The translations under genes and the position numbers were made by a program. The notes beneath the pieces were generated by a model. It was not told where the DNA came from. It was given only the letters and a program-made list of their open reading frames with translations, and searched no databases. DNA of 58,162 bases from an uncultured Gemmatimonadota bacterium (lineage in GTDB: Bacteria; Latescibacterota; UBA2968; UBA8231): assembly GCA_903893785.1 (NCBI GenBank), contig CAITNQ010000257.1, positions 1-58,162 on the forward strand, written 5' to 3'. Positions 45,116 to 52,528 of the stretch are shown in pieces; the stretch's first letter is position 1; each line of letters opens with the position of its first letter.

Positions 45116-45560
45116 GGCTTGACAAAACATAGGGCCCCGGGGCCTGCGAAGCCCGTTCGGTGTGCCGGGATCACCACCGCGGTGAGGGCTGGCGGCCTGC
45201 CCTCCAATGCCTTACCGGTGCCAGCGGGGCGGGGTCCGCGCGGATCCGTTGCGGGCTTGAGCCACGCCTGCGGGTGGGGCCCGCATGGGCGGGCTTGATG
45301 AGAGAAGATCGGGCCCCCGGACTCGCCAAGCCCGTTCCGTGTGCCGGGACCACTACCGCCGTGAGGGCTGGCGGCCTGCCGTCCAATGCCTTACCGGTGC
45401 CAGCGGGGCGGGGTCCGCGCGGATCCGTTGCGGGTTTGACCCAGGCCCGCGGATCGGGCTCCACAAGAACACATGGCGCCCCCGGCCCGTTGCCTTGCCG
45501 CGGTCTGCCTGGCGGCCTACAATCAACCGGTTGCCTTGGGGCCAGCGGGGCCGGGTCACG
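45116..45560. repeat. Tandem duplication (about 179-bp period) plus degenerate third copy
   Basis: The core 45151-45260 recurs at 45330-45439 with about six differences in 110 bases. Copy 1 begins with GGCTTGA at 45116, copy 2 with GGCTTGA at 45292, and a third begins with GGCTCCA-like sequence near 45457 and diverges after the shared CTGGCGGCCT and CCAGCGGGGC words. The third copy contains the promoter at 45495-45523. It lies between the enolase-superfamily gene and the URO-D gene in a 589-base gap. No gene is supported inside. Confidence 0.7.
45495..45523 (+). promoter_or_regulatory. Sigma-70-type promoter for URO-D/Gfo operon
   Basis: TTGCCG (45495-45500), 17-base spacer, TACAAT (45518-45523). 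The -10 is the best in the window. The matching positions in the two full repeat copies do not give a -10 box, so this copy may have gained it. Confidence 0.55.
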
Positions 45561-45666
45561 GCCCTGGGGTTCAGCCGGGGCGCGCCGCTGCCCTGACCTC
45601 GCGTGCGGCCGGGAGCGCGCGGGCCGCGGCCGACTGCCGTTGCAGCGCCTTCCAGGAGGATTCCGC

Positions 45667-46716
45667 ATGCCGCCTCTTTCCGCGCACCTGAGCCGCATCC
45701 GTGGCCCGCTGACGGCCTGGTGGGAGCACGCGGATGTCGAGTTCCCCTGTCTGCAGATCACGCTGCCGCTACCGGCCTCGGCATCGCCTCCGACCACCGA
45801 CGACCTGGAGCGGCAGTGGTTCGACGTGGACTATGTCATCACCCATGCCCTCCACGGCCTGGCGCACACGCGTTACCTGGGCATTGCCGCGCCGACCCAT
45901 TGCCCCAGTTTGGGCTCGGCGGCCATGGCCGGGGTGTTGGGCGCGCGCATGCATTATGTCGATGGCAGGACCATCTGGCCGCAACCCTCGGGCCGCAGTC
46001 TGGCGCAGATGCTCGAGGTGGAGTTGGATCCGGCCAACCGCTACTGGCGTACTCTGCTGGCGCTGACCGAACGCTCGGTGGCCGTCAGCGCCGACCGCCA
46101 CTGGGTGGCGCCCTTTCCGCTGGAGGGCCCTGGCGACTGTCTGGAGGGTGTCCTCGGTGCCATCGAGTTGTTCATTGCCATGGGCGAGCAACCCGAGCAG
46201 GTCGATCTCGCGCTGGCCCATTTCACCCAGCTGTGGCTGGCGGCTTTTGACCAGCTCAGCGCCCTGATCGAACGCGCCGGCAATCCTGGGGGGATCGGTT
46301 GGGCCGGGATCTGGGCCCCGGGCCCGACGTTCCCACTGCAGGAGGATTTCTCGTACAATATCTCGCCGGCCATGTTCCGGCGTTTCGTGATGCCGTGGCT
46401 GAGCCGGCTGGTCGATCACGTCGCGTACCCCATGTTCCACCTTGACGGCACCACTGTCCATCTACCGGCCCTCCTGGAGCTGTCGCGTCTGCGCGCCATT
46501 CAGTGGGTGCCCGGGCCGGGGCAGGAGACGGTGGCGCGGTGGTACGATCTGATTCGGACCATTCTGGCTCATGGCAAGTCGGTGCAGGTGTTCTGCCGCG
46601 CCGACGAAGTGGATGAACTGGTGGCGGCCGTGGGACCGCGCGGGCTGCTAATCGGCGTCACCGACTGCTCCAGCGATCAGGCCGAGGCCCTGGTCGAACG
46701 GTACCACGCGTATTAA
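45667..46716 (+). CDS. Uroporphyrinogen decarboxylase-superfamily protein (FHLDG type)
   Basis: 349 aa, start ATG 45667 behind AGGAGGA. The C-terminal half contains YPMFHLDGTT, LRAIQWVPGPG and LLIGVTDCSS, the same pattern as the protein at 657-1754 (FHLDGED, AIEWTP, YISTSAPT). Otherwise the sequence is divergent, so these are distant paralogues. It has no H-x-C zinc pair. The Gfo/Idh gene begins 53 bases downstream and is probably in the same operon. True HemE function is unlikely. The substrate is unknown. Confidence 0.78.
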   Translation: MPPLSAHLSRIRGPLTAWWEHADVEFPCLQITLPLPASASPPTTDDLERQWFDVDYVITHALHGLAHTRYLGIAAPTHCPSLGSAAMAGVLGARMHYVDGRTIWPQPSGRSLAQMLEVELDPANRYWRTLLALTERSVAVSADRHWVAPFPLEGPGDCLEGVLGAIELFIAMGEQPEQVDLALAHFTQLWLAAFDQLSALIERAGNPGGIGWAGIWAPGPTFPLQEDFSYNISPAMFRRFVMPWLSRLVDHVAYPMFHLDGTTVHLPALLELSRLRAIQWVPGPGQETVARWYDLIRTILAHGKSVQVFCRADEVDELVAAVGPRGLLIGVTDCSSDQAEALVERYHAY

Positions 46717-46769
46717 CCTGACGCGCCTTCGCGGCCGCGGCGGGGGTGACCACCCATCGGGAGATGACC

Positions 46770-47828
46770 ATGGCCATAGGTGTAGGGATTGTTGGTTTCG
46801 CCCACGGGCATGTAAACGCCTATTGCACGCAATGGCAGCAGGACCCGGCCCACGGCATCCAGCTAGTCGCCGGGTGGGACCACGACGCGGGCCGCCTGGC
46901 GGCCAATGCCGCCAGTTTCGGTCTGGAGGGGTACCAGGACCTTGGCGCCTTCCTGGCCCGACCCGACGTGGAAGCCGTGGTTATCGCGGCCGAGACCGCG
47001 CGCCATGCCGACCTGGTGGAGCAGGTGGCGGCCGCAGGCAAGGCCATCGCGTTGCAGAAGCCGGTGGCGCTGACGCTGCCGCAGGCGGACCGCATCGTGG
47101 CGGCCGTCGAGCGGGCCGGGGTTCCGTTCACCATGGCTTGGCAGATGCGCGTTGATGCGCAGAACGCGGAGATCAAACGGGTGCTGGCCAGCGGCGAGTT
47201 GGGCCGGATCTTCATGGTTCGCCGTCGGCACGGGCTGCCTTCGCAGCTGTGGGACGTGGCCAGCATGTGGCACTTCGACGCCGCTCTCAACCGCGATATC
47301 TGGGCCGACGATGCCGCCCACCCGGTCGACTTCCTGCACTGGCTGCTGGGCGTGCCCGAGACCGTGATCGCGGAGATCTCGTCGCTGCTCAACCCGGCGG
47401 CGCCCAACGACAACGGTATCGCGGTGTACCGCTATGCCGACGGCACGCTGGCCGAGGTGGTGTGCTCTTTCACCTGCGTGGCGGCAGAGAACACGGTTGA
47501 GATTATCGGTGAGAAGGGTAGTCTGATCCAGAACTACGGCGACGTGCCGTCGTGCAATGTGCCGCGGCCGGAGGGCGCCTGCGGTCAGAAGTGGTACACC
47601 CTTGAGACCAAAGACTGGCACTGCAGCGACCTTGCCAGTCCCGCCGGCCATGGCGCCCGCATCGCGGGCCTGTCCGCGCCGCTGGCTGAGTTCTTCCACG
47701 GTCGCCGGCCTGCCCTGGCCAGTGCCGCGGAAGGGCGAACGTCGCTGCGGATGACCCTGGCCACTTATGTCGCCGCGCGCGAGGGGCGTCGCGTGCGGCT
47801 GGACGATCCGGCGATCGCCGAGGTCTAG
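46770..47828 (+). CDS. Gfo/Idh/MocA-like protein with QKP instead of EKP motif
   Basis: 352 aa. Start at ATG 46770 with GGGAG six bases upstream. VGIVGFAHGHVNAY is a Rossmann start with an AHGH variation. The usual catalytic-lysine motif E-K-P reads LQKPVAL here. DDAAHPVDFLHWLLGVPE is the second-domain motif with the conserved His. The lysine is kept, the glutamate is lost. This may be a true dehydrogenase with altered pKa tuning or a divergent subfamily. It follows the URO-D gene in the same operon and converges with the EEP-Nudix gene across a hairpin. Confidence 0.85.
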   Translation: MAIGVGIVGFAHGHVNAYCTQWQQDPAHGIQLVAGWDHDAGRLAANAASFGLEGYQDLGAFLARPDVEAVVIAAETARHADLVEQVAAAGKAIALQKPVALTLPQADRIVAAVERAGVPFTMAWQMRVDAQNAEIKRVLASGELGRIFMVRRRHGLPSQLWDVASMWHFDAALNRDIWADDAAHPVDFLHWLLGVPETVIAEISSLLNPAAPNDNGIAVYRYADGTLAEVVCSFTCVAAENTVEIIGEKGSLIQNYGDVPSCNVPRPEGACGQKWYTLETKDWHCSDLASPAGHGARIAGLSAPLAEFFHGRRPALASAAEGRTSLRMTLATYVAAREGRRVRLDDPAIAEV

Positions 47829-47852
47829 CCGCGGACCTGCCGGAGCAACCGA

Positions 47853-47888
47853 CCGCTGCGGGGCGGCGGCGGTCGAGCCCCGCGGCGG
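47853..47888. terminator. 12-bp stem hairpin between convergent genes
   Basis: CCGCTGCGGGGC (47853-47864) pairs with GCCCCGCGGCGG (47877-47888) with one G-U pair and a 12-base loop. It lies in the 109-base gap between convergent genes and has no U-tract. Probably a bidirectional terminator. Confidence 0.55.
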
Positions 47889-47937
47889 GCCGCGCCAGCA
47901 GGGGTGGCCGTGGTCGGATGCCGGTGGGCCGTCGGGC

Positions 47938-49254
47938 TTACACGCCGCTGTCGATGGGGACCTGCGGCGGACCTTGGACCTGGAGTTGCCGCAGCAGCGC
48001 GGGCAAGCGGCGGGGCGCGAACACGTCCGTCGAGGCCTCGATTTCGGCCGGCGTCCACCAACGGTAGGCGCGGAAAGACGACAGCTCGCTGTCGCCCGCA
48101 TCGGCCTGCATGCGAGGTACGAAGCGCGGCGTCGGAACCAGGTAGAAGCGCTCGTGCTGGTGCAGGCGTTGCTCGCCCCACCAGAACGCGTGGAACCGTC
48201 GCCAGACCTGGGGCCCCACCGCCAGGCCGCGCTGCCCGGTCTCCTCGGCGAGTTCGCGCTGCAGGGCGTCGGCGTCGGTCTCGCCCGGCTCCAAACCGCC
48301 CCCTGGCGCAAACCACACGGTCCCGCCATCGGCCGGGTCCTGGGCGCACATCAACAGCACCTCACCGGCTGGCGTCACGAGCAGCGCGCGGGCCGCATTG
48401 CGGCGCCAAACCGGTGTCGCGCGGCTGGCTGCCGGCGCGTCGGCACCGGCACGCGCGAACTGCGCCCGCACGGGCAGGTGGTCCGAAGGGAACCCCGTGG
48501 CTTCGCGGTACGCCACGGTCTCGCACCAGCAGGGCGCCACCGGACCGCGGGACAGGATCCAGTCGATGCGCTCGCCGCCGGCGTACGCGGGCGGGCCGAA
48601 GTCGCACCACGTCTGGGTCGGCCCGATCGTCACCGGCGCGGCCACCCAGGCGTCCACCAACCCTTCGTCAAACAGCACTGACCAAGCCTCACTGCCTTCG
48701 CCGGCGGCGTTGAAGTCGCCGGTCAAGATCAGCGGCGTGCTCCCGGCCAGTGCGGTCAACCGCTTGGCCAGCAGACCAGCACCGGCAACGCGCGCCGCTT
48801 CCGAACCGTGGTCCATGTGGGTATTGGCGAATATCAACTCGTCGCCACCGTTCCTCGCGCGCAGACGGACCCAGGTGGCCACGCGCGTGCAGTGGGTACC
48901 CCAGGAGCGGCTGCCCGGTTCGTCGGGCCTTTCGGACAGCCAGAAATGGCCTGCGGCCACTGCCGTGAAGCGGTCGCGGCGGTAGAAAACCGCCGCCGTC
49001 TCGCCGCTGCCGTCGGCTTCGCGCCCCTGCGCCACCCGGTCGTGGCCCGGCAGGGCAGCGGCCAGGTCCTCCACCTGGTACGCGAAAGCCTCCTGCACCC
49101 CCAACAGATCGGGCTGGCAGAACCGGACGGCCCGGGCGACGGCCTCGCGGCGGTGCCCCCACGCCCAGCGAGTGCCGGCCCGGGCTTCGCCGTTCAGCAA
49201 GTTATAGGTGACCACGGTCAGTCTGTCGTCGTCGTGCACGCCGCCCGTCTGCAC
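47938..49254 (-). CDS. Fusion of endonuclease/exonuclease/phosphatase (EEP) and Nudix domains
   Basis: 438 aa from the GTG at 49254, chosen because GGAGCAGGAG lies about 8 bases upstream (a further GTG at 49296 is possible). Residues about 10-270 are an EEP hydrolase: TYNLLN (Asn18), QEAF (Glu55), NTHMDH (144-149), GDFN (179-182), RIDWIL (229-234) and SDHLP (257-261), all active-site blocks intact. Residues about 285-410 are a Nudix domain with the full box GGGLEPGE-x7-RELAEETG (318-340). EEP enzymes cleave phosphodiesters or phosphomonoesters. Nudix enzymes hydrolyse nucleoside diphosphate-linked compounds. One chain carrying both could process a nucleotide-linked sugar or a damaged nucleotide in sequence. 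Substrate unknown. Confidence 0.88.
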   Translation of the reverse strand: MQTGGVHDDDRLTVVTYNLLNGEARAGTRWAWGHRREAVARAVRFCQPDLLGVQEAFAYQVEDLAAALPGHDRVAQGREADGSGETAAVFYRRDRFTAVAAGHFWLSERPDEPGSRSWGTHCTRVATWVRLRARNGGDELIFANTHMDHGSEAARVAGAGLLAKRLTALAGSTPLILTGDFNAAGEGSEAWSVLFDEGLVDAWVAAPVTIGPTQTWCDFGPPAYAGGERIDWILSRGPVAPCWCETVAYREATGFPSDHLPVRAQFARAGADAPAASRATPVWRRNAARALLVTPAGEVLLMCAQDPADGGTVWFAPGGGLEPGETDADALQRELAEETGQRGLAVGPQVWRRFHAFWWGEQRLHQHERFYLVPTPRFVPRMQADAGDSELSSFRAYRWWTPAEIEASTDVFAPRRLPALLRQLQVQGPPQVPIDSGV

Positions 49255-49335
49255 TAGCAGTGCTCCTGCTCCAGGGGTCAGAAATCCCAGGGGCACTGGG
49301 TCATCGCCAGCGGCCCGGAGTGGGGAAGTTCGCGA

Positions 49336-50562
49336 TCAGAGGTCGCCAAGGGCCCGCGCCAGGCGTTCCAGGGCCTCGGCCACGTCGGTGTCCTGGTGGC
49401 TGAAGTTGACATAGGGCACGGTGTAGAGCGTCACCCCGTGGCGGCAGGCCGCGCGCAGGAACCGCGGCAACAGGTCCGCGGGTGCTTCGGGCAGCGGCAC
49501 CATCTGCGGACAGGGCCACAGGCCTTTGAGGGTGAGGCCGGTGCCGTGTGTCCGGAAGAGACGCTCCAAACCACCCCACATGGCTTGGCCCTGGCGCCAC
49601 AGGTGTCCGATCACGTCCTGACTGCGGTACACGCCGACCACGGCCTTGGCCGCCGCCAGCGACAGGCATTCGCCGCCATAGGTCGAAGAGATGCTGGTCG
49701 GGCCGCCGCGGTCGCAGCCACGCATCACCTCTTTCCGGCCGCAGTACAGGCTCAAGGGCATACCGTTGGCTACGCCTTTGGCGAAGACGGCCAGGTCGGG
49801 CGTGACGCCGAAATACTGCTGCGCGCCGCCCAGCGCCAGGCGGAACCCGGTGACGATCTCGTCAAAGACCAGCAGAGCTCCGTGGCGGTCAGCCAGGGTC
49901 CGCAGCGCCGGGTAGAACGTCGCGCCGTCGGCCATGTCGGTGTAGCTGGCAGCGACACAGACGGCTGCGACCTGCCCGGGCAACAGCGCGAACAGCCGCT
50001 CCATGGCCTCCAGGTCGTTCCAGACTACCGCGTGGTGTACCGCCGCCAGTCCCGCGGGGACCCCGGCCGGCACTCCCTCGGCGGCTACCCCGGGCCGGTA
50101 CAGACCGCCGGCGGCCACGCTGTTAAGCCACCCATTGTAACCGATCTGGATGATGTGCTCGCGGCCAGTGAAGGCGCGCGCCAGTCGCATGCAGGCGGCC
50201 ATGGCTTCGCCGCCGGTTTTGAGGAAGCGCACCTGTCCAGCGCACGGGATGACGTCGGCCAGCAACTCAGCGACCTCACACTCCAATCGGTGCGGGTAGC
50301 CGAACACAATGCCGTGCTCGAGCTGCTCCCGGACGGCCGCGTCCACGGCGGGGTAGCAGTACCCCAGGGTGATGGGACCCAGGCCATTGCGGAAGTCGAT
50401 GAACTCCCGGCCGTCCACGTCCCACACCCGGCACCCGCGGGCTCGCTCCACCGCCGTCGGTTCTTCCGGCCGGTACAGCGCTGCCTTGGAGGCCGTGCTC
50501 GAGCCGAACGGCATCACCCGGGCCAGACGATCGGCAAACTCGTCCCCGCGTGTCGTTGCCAT
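49336..50562 (-). CDS. Class III aminotransferase, glutamate-1-semialdehyde-aminomutase-like
   Basis: 408 aa from the ATG at 50562 behind AGGAGG. It is a fold-type I, class III aminotransferase: VWDVDGREFIDFRNGLGP, VRFLKTGGEAMAACMRLARA, VFDEIVTGFRLALGG and the PLP lysine in FAKGVANGMPLS. Compared with HemL it lacks other heme-pathway neighbours and has a changed C-terminus. It more likely handles an amino sugar or an omega-amino acid. A TTGACA-N17-TAGGGT promoter lies just upstream. It follows the GH127-like gene and precedes the EEP-Nudix gene in the same direction. Confidence 0.85.
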   Translation of the reverse strand: MATTRGDEFADRLARVMPFGSSTASKAALYRPEEPTAVERARGCRVWDVDGREFIDFRNGLGPITLGYCYPAVDAAVREQLEHGIVFGYPHRLECEVAELLADVIPCAGQVRFLKTGGEAMAACMRLARAFTGREHIIQIGYNGWLNSVAAGGLYRPGVAAEGVPAGVPAGLAAVHHAVVWNDLEAMERLFALLPGQVAAVCVAASYTDMADGATFYPALRTLADRHGALLVFDEIVTGFRLALGGAQQYFGVTPDLAVFAKGVANGMPLSLYCGRKEVMRGCDRGGPTSISSTYGGECLSLAAAKAVVGVYRSQDVIGHLWRQGQAMWGGLERLFRTHGTGLTLKGLWPCPQMVPLPEAPADLLPRFLRAACRHGVTLYTVPYVNFSHQDTDVAEALERLARALGDL

Positions 50563-50602
50563 GATACCTCCTGCGCGTCCATTGGGAGTAACTCGGCCTT
50601 CG

Positions 50603-50631
50603 ACCCTACGGGCTCGGCCTCGGGGTGTCAA
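50603..50631 (-). promoter_or_regulatory. Sigma-70-type promoter for class III aminotransferase
   Basis: Minus strand TTGACA (50631-50626), 17-base spacer, TAGGGT (50608-50603): the same hexamers and spacing as at 1932-1960. The leader is about 35 bases. Confidence 0.6.
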
Positions 50632-50698
50632 GGCGGCTGCTTGCGTGCCGGCCCAACCGGGCGCGGCGCGCCTGGAGGCGTCCAACGGGCGCAGATGC

Positions 50699-52528
50699 CT
50701 ACCCGTAGAGCGGCAGGAACCCGCCGCGCGGCGAACAACCGGTGACCGAGTTGCCGACCCAGTCGAAGGTGTACGATGGCGTCGGCGTGTCGCCCCAGTC
50801 GCGCTCGGTCACGTGCTGGCGGAAACGGACCAGTGGCCAAGTGATCTGCAGCACCTCGCCCGGTTGCACATCGCGAAAGCCTACGTAGTCCATGGCCGGG
50901 CCGCCCCACTGGGGGGGAACGGGCACCTGATTGCGCGTGGCGGTCACGCTGCCGCGCGGGGCCCACGCCGGCGGGCGCAGCCAGAAGCCCCGGCTGACCT
51001 TTGCCGTGATCGTCAGGCGGCCGGCACGTGGCATGCCCGTCCGGACCTTGGCCCACGGGCTGTCGTGGTCCAGAGCTAGGTTGACCAGCACCTCGGCCGT
51101 TCCTGATCCTGCCGCCGGGCGTCCCTCGGTGACTATGCTGTCCCAGGCCAGGTACAGGGCGCGCATGCCCTCGGGCGGGCAGCAGCCCATCATATCCAAG
51201 ACCAGGCTGCGGCCCTGGTACGTCACGGCGCCGAAGTGCTGGCCGTCGGTGCGCACCTGGAAGACGCGGTCATTGGGCGGCACCGAACTCATGAACCCGC
51301 CCTCGAGCTCGCGCAGGGTGCGCAGGGATTCGGCGATTTCGCGCGGAGTGCGGTCGGCGTTGACAGCGCGCCAGAACGCTTCAAACGCCGGCGTGACGAA
51401 GAACTGCAGCGGCACCAGGTAGTTGCGCACCGTGCGCTCGACCTGGTCCCAAACGTCTGGCTGGCCGCCGCGGGCCAGCCACATGGCAGTCTCCATCATG
51501 TCAGCCGTCAGGCAGGTTTCCGAATGATTGCGGTGGTCCGGCTCCCAGATGTGCTCGGGAAGCCAACCCGTGTCGAAGCCGTTGCGCCAGAAGTGGGCGT
51601 AGGCAGACTCGGCCCAGCCCAGCAGCCGGCGATCGCCCAACCGTGCCCCCAATTCGGCAACGCCCCGGATGGCGTGCATCTGCACGTGGTTGTGGCCGAA
51701 CACATACCCCTCGGGTCGGTGGAGATGGCCGGGCTGGATATCGGCCAGATAGCCTTCGGCCATGGCGAGGGCGAACGCCATGGCTTCGTCGTCGTCGCAG
51801 TGGCGCGCGTAGTGAATCAACGGGCTGAGGACCGGCGGGTAATGGCCATTGTAGCCGCGGGCGTATCGCAGGCCCGCAGGGGCGTTGGCGTCGTTGCAGA
51901 ACGGTTGCCAGGCGCCCGGGTAGAAGGCTCGACCCGTGTCCCAGCAGGCGACGCGGCGCAGGCCTTCGAACAGGCGGCGCGCCAGTTGGCGATGGGCTGG
52001 GTCGCCGTTGGCGCGGTACAGGTCCGTCTCGGCGTGCAGCAGCTTGCCGGTAGTCCACGGCATGGCGTAGTCGCGGTCGTGATCGGGCGAACAGCAATAT
52101 GGAACGCACCAGGACATGTCGTCACCGACCTGTCCGTGGCCATCCCGGACATAGCCGACCAGCCGGCGGTGAACCGCCCTCTGCGCCTCCAGGCCCAGGT
52201 CCGAGCCGGTCATCGCGCGCATCTGCTCGAAAGCGATGTCGTTGCGGCTCTCGGTATCGCCGACCGCAATGGGGTCCACGAGCCCGCGGTCGGCGGCCAC
52301 CATGGGCGTGAACGGCGGGCAGTTCATCAGGAAGAAACTGAAACGGCATTCGTGGTTGCGGGCGGCGACCGGGTTGTTGGCGAGGTAACCGAGGGCGTGC
52401 CTGGCCATGCCGACGAGATCGGGTCCGGCGGGCAGCGAGGGGTCACCATCGGGCAGGATCTCGATGTCAGTGATCCGCGGACGGAAACCGCGGAGACAGG
52501 GCGCGGAGCTGTCGTTGGGCTCAGTCAT
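50699..52528 (-). CDS. GH127/DUF1680-like glycosidase
   Basis: 609 aa from the ATG at 52528; no strong ribosome binding site is seen. The N-terminal two thirds are an alpha-alpha barrel with repeated helical pairs (FEGLRRVACWDTGRAF, YGVAEL-like repeats such as HAIRGVAELGARLGDRRLLG). The mark GCCPPEGMRALYLAWDS carries the Cys-Cys typical of the GH127/GH146 zinc-cysteine active site. The C-terminal part is a beta-sandwich (VLVNLALDHDSPW, LTITAKVSRGFWLRPPAW). Family members are beta-L-arabinofuranosidases. No signal peptide is visible. A promoter could not be identified. Family call moderate. Confidence 0.65.
   Translation of the reverse strand: MTEPNDSSAPCLRGFRPRITDIEILPDGDPSLPAGPDLVGMARHALGYLANNPVAARNHECRFSFFLMNCPPFTPMVAADRGLVDPIAVGDTESRNDIAFEQMRAMTGSDLGLEAQRAVHRRLVGYVRDGHGQVGDDMSWCVPYCCSPDHDRDYAMPWTTGKLLHAETDLYRANGDPAHRQLARRLFEGLRRVACWDTGRAFYPGAWQPFCNDANAPAGLRYARGYNGHYPPVLSPLIHYARHCDDDEAMAFALAMAEGYLADIQPGHLHRPEGYVFGHNHVQMHAIRGVAELGARLGDRRLLGWAESAYAHFWRNGFDTGWLPEHIWEPDHRNHSETCLTADMMETAMWLARGGQPDVWDQVERTVRNYLVPLQFFVTPAFEAFWRAVNADRTPREIAESLRTLRELEGGFMSSVPPNDRVFQVRTDGQHFGAVTYQGRSLVLDMMGCCPPEGMRALYLAWDSIVTEGRPAAGSGTAEVLVNLALDHDSPWAKVRTGMPRAGRLTITAKVSRGFWLRPPAWAPRGSVTATRNQVPVPPQWGGPAMDYVGFRDVQPGEVLQITWPLVRFRQHVTERDWGDTPTPSYTFDWVGNSVTGCSPRGGFLPLYG

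Noticed and set aside
45119..45124. TTGACA as a rightward promoter
   Set aside because: The sequence 17 bases downstream (GCCTGC) has no -10 likeness.
45116..45560. CRISPR-like array
   Set aside because: Only two good copies of about 179 bases with no short repeat plus spacer order; this is tandem duplication.
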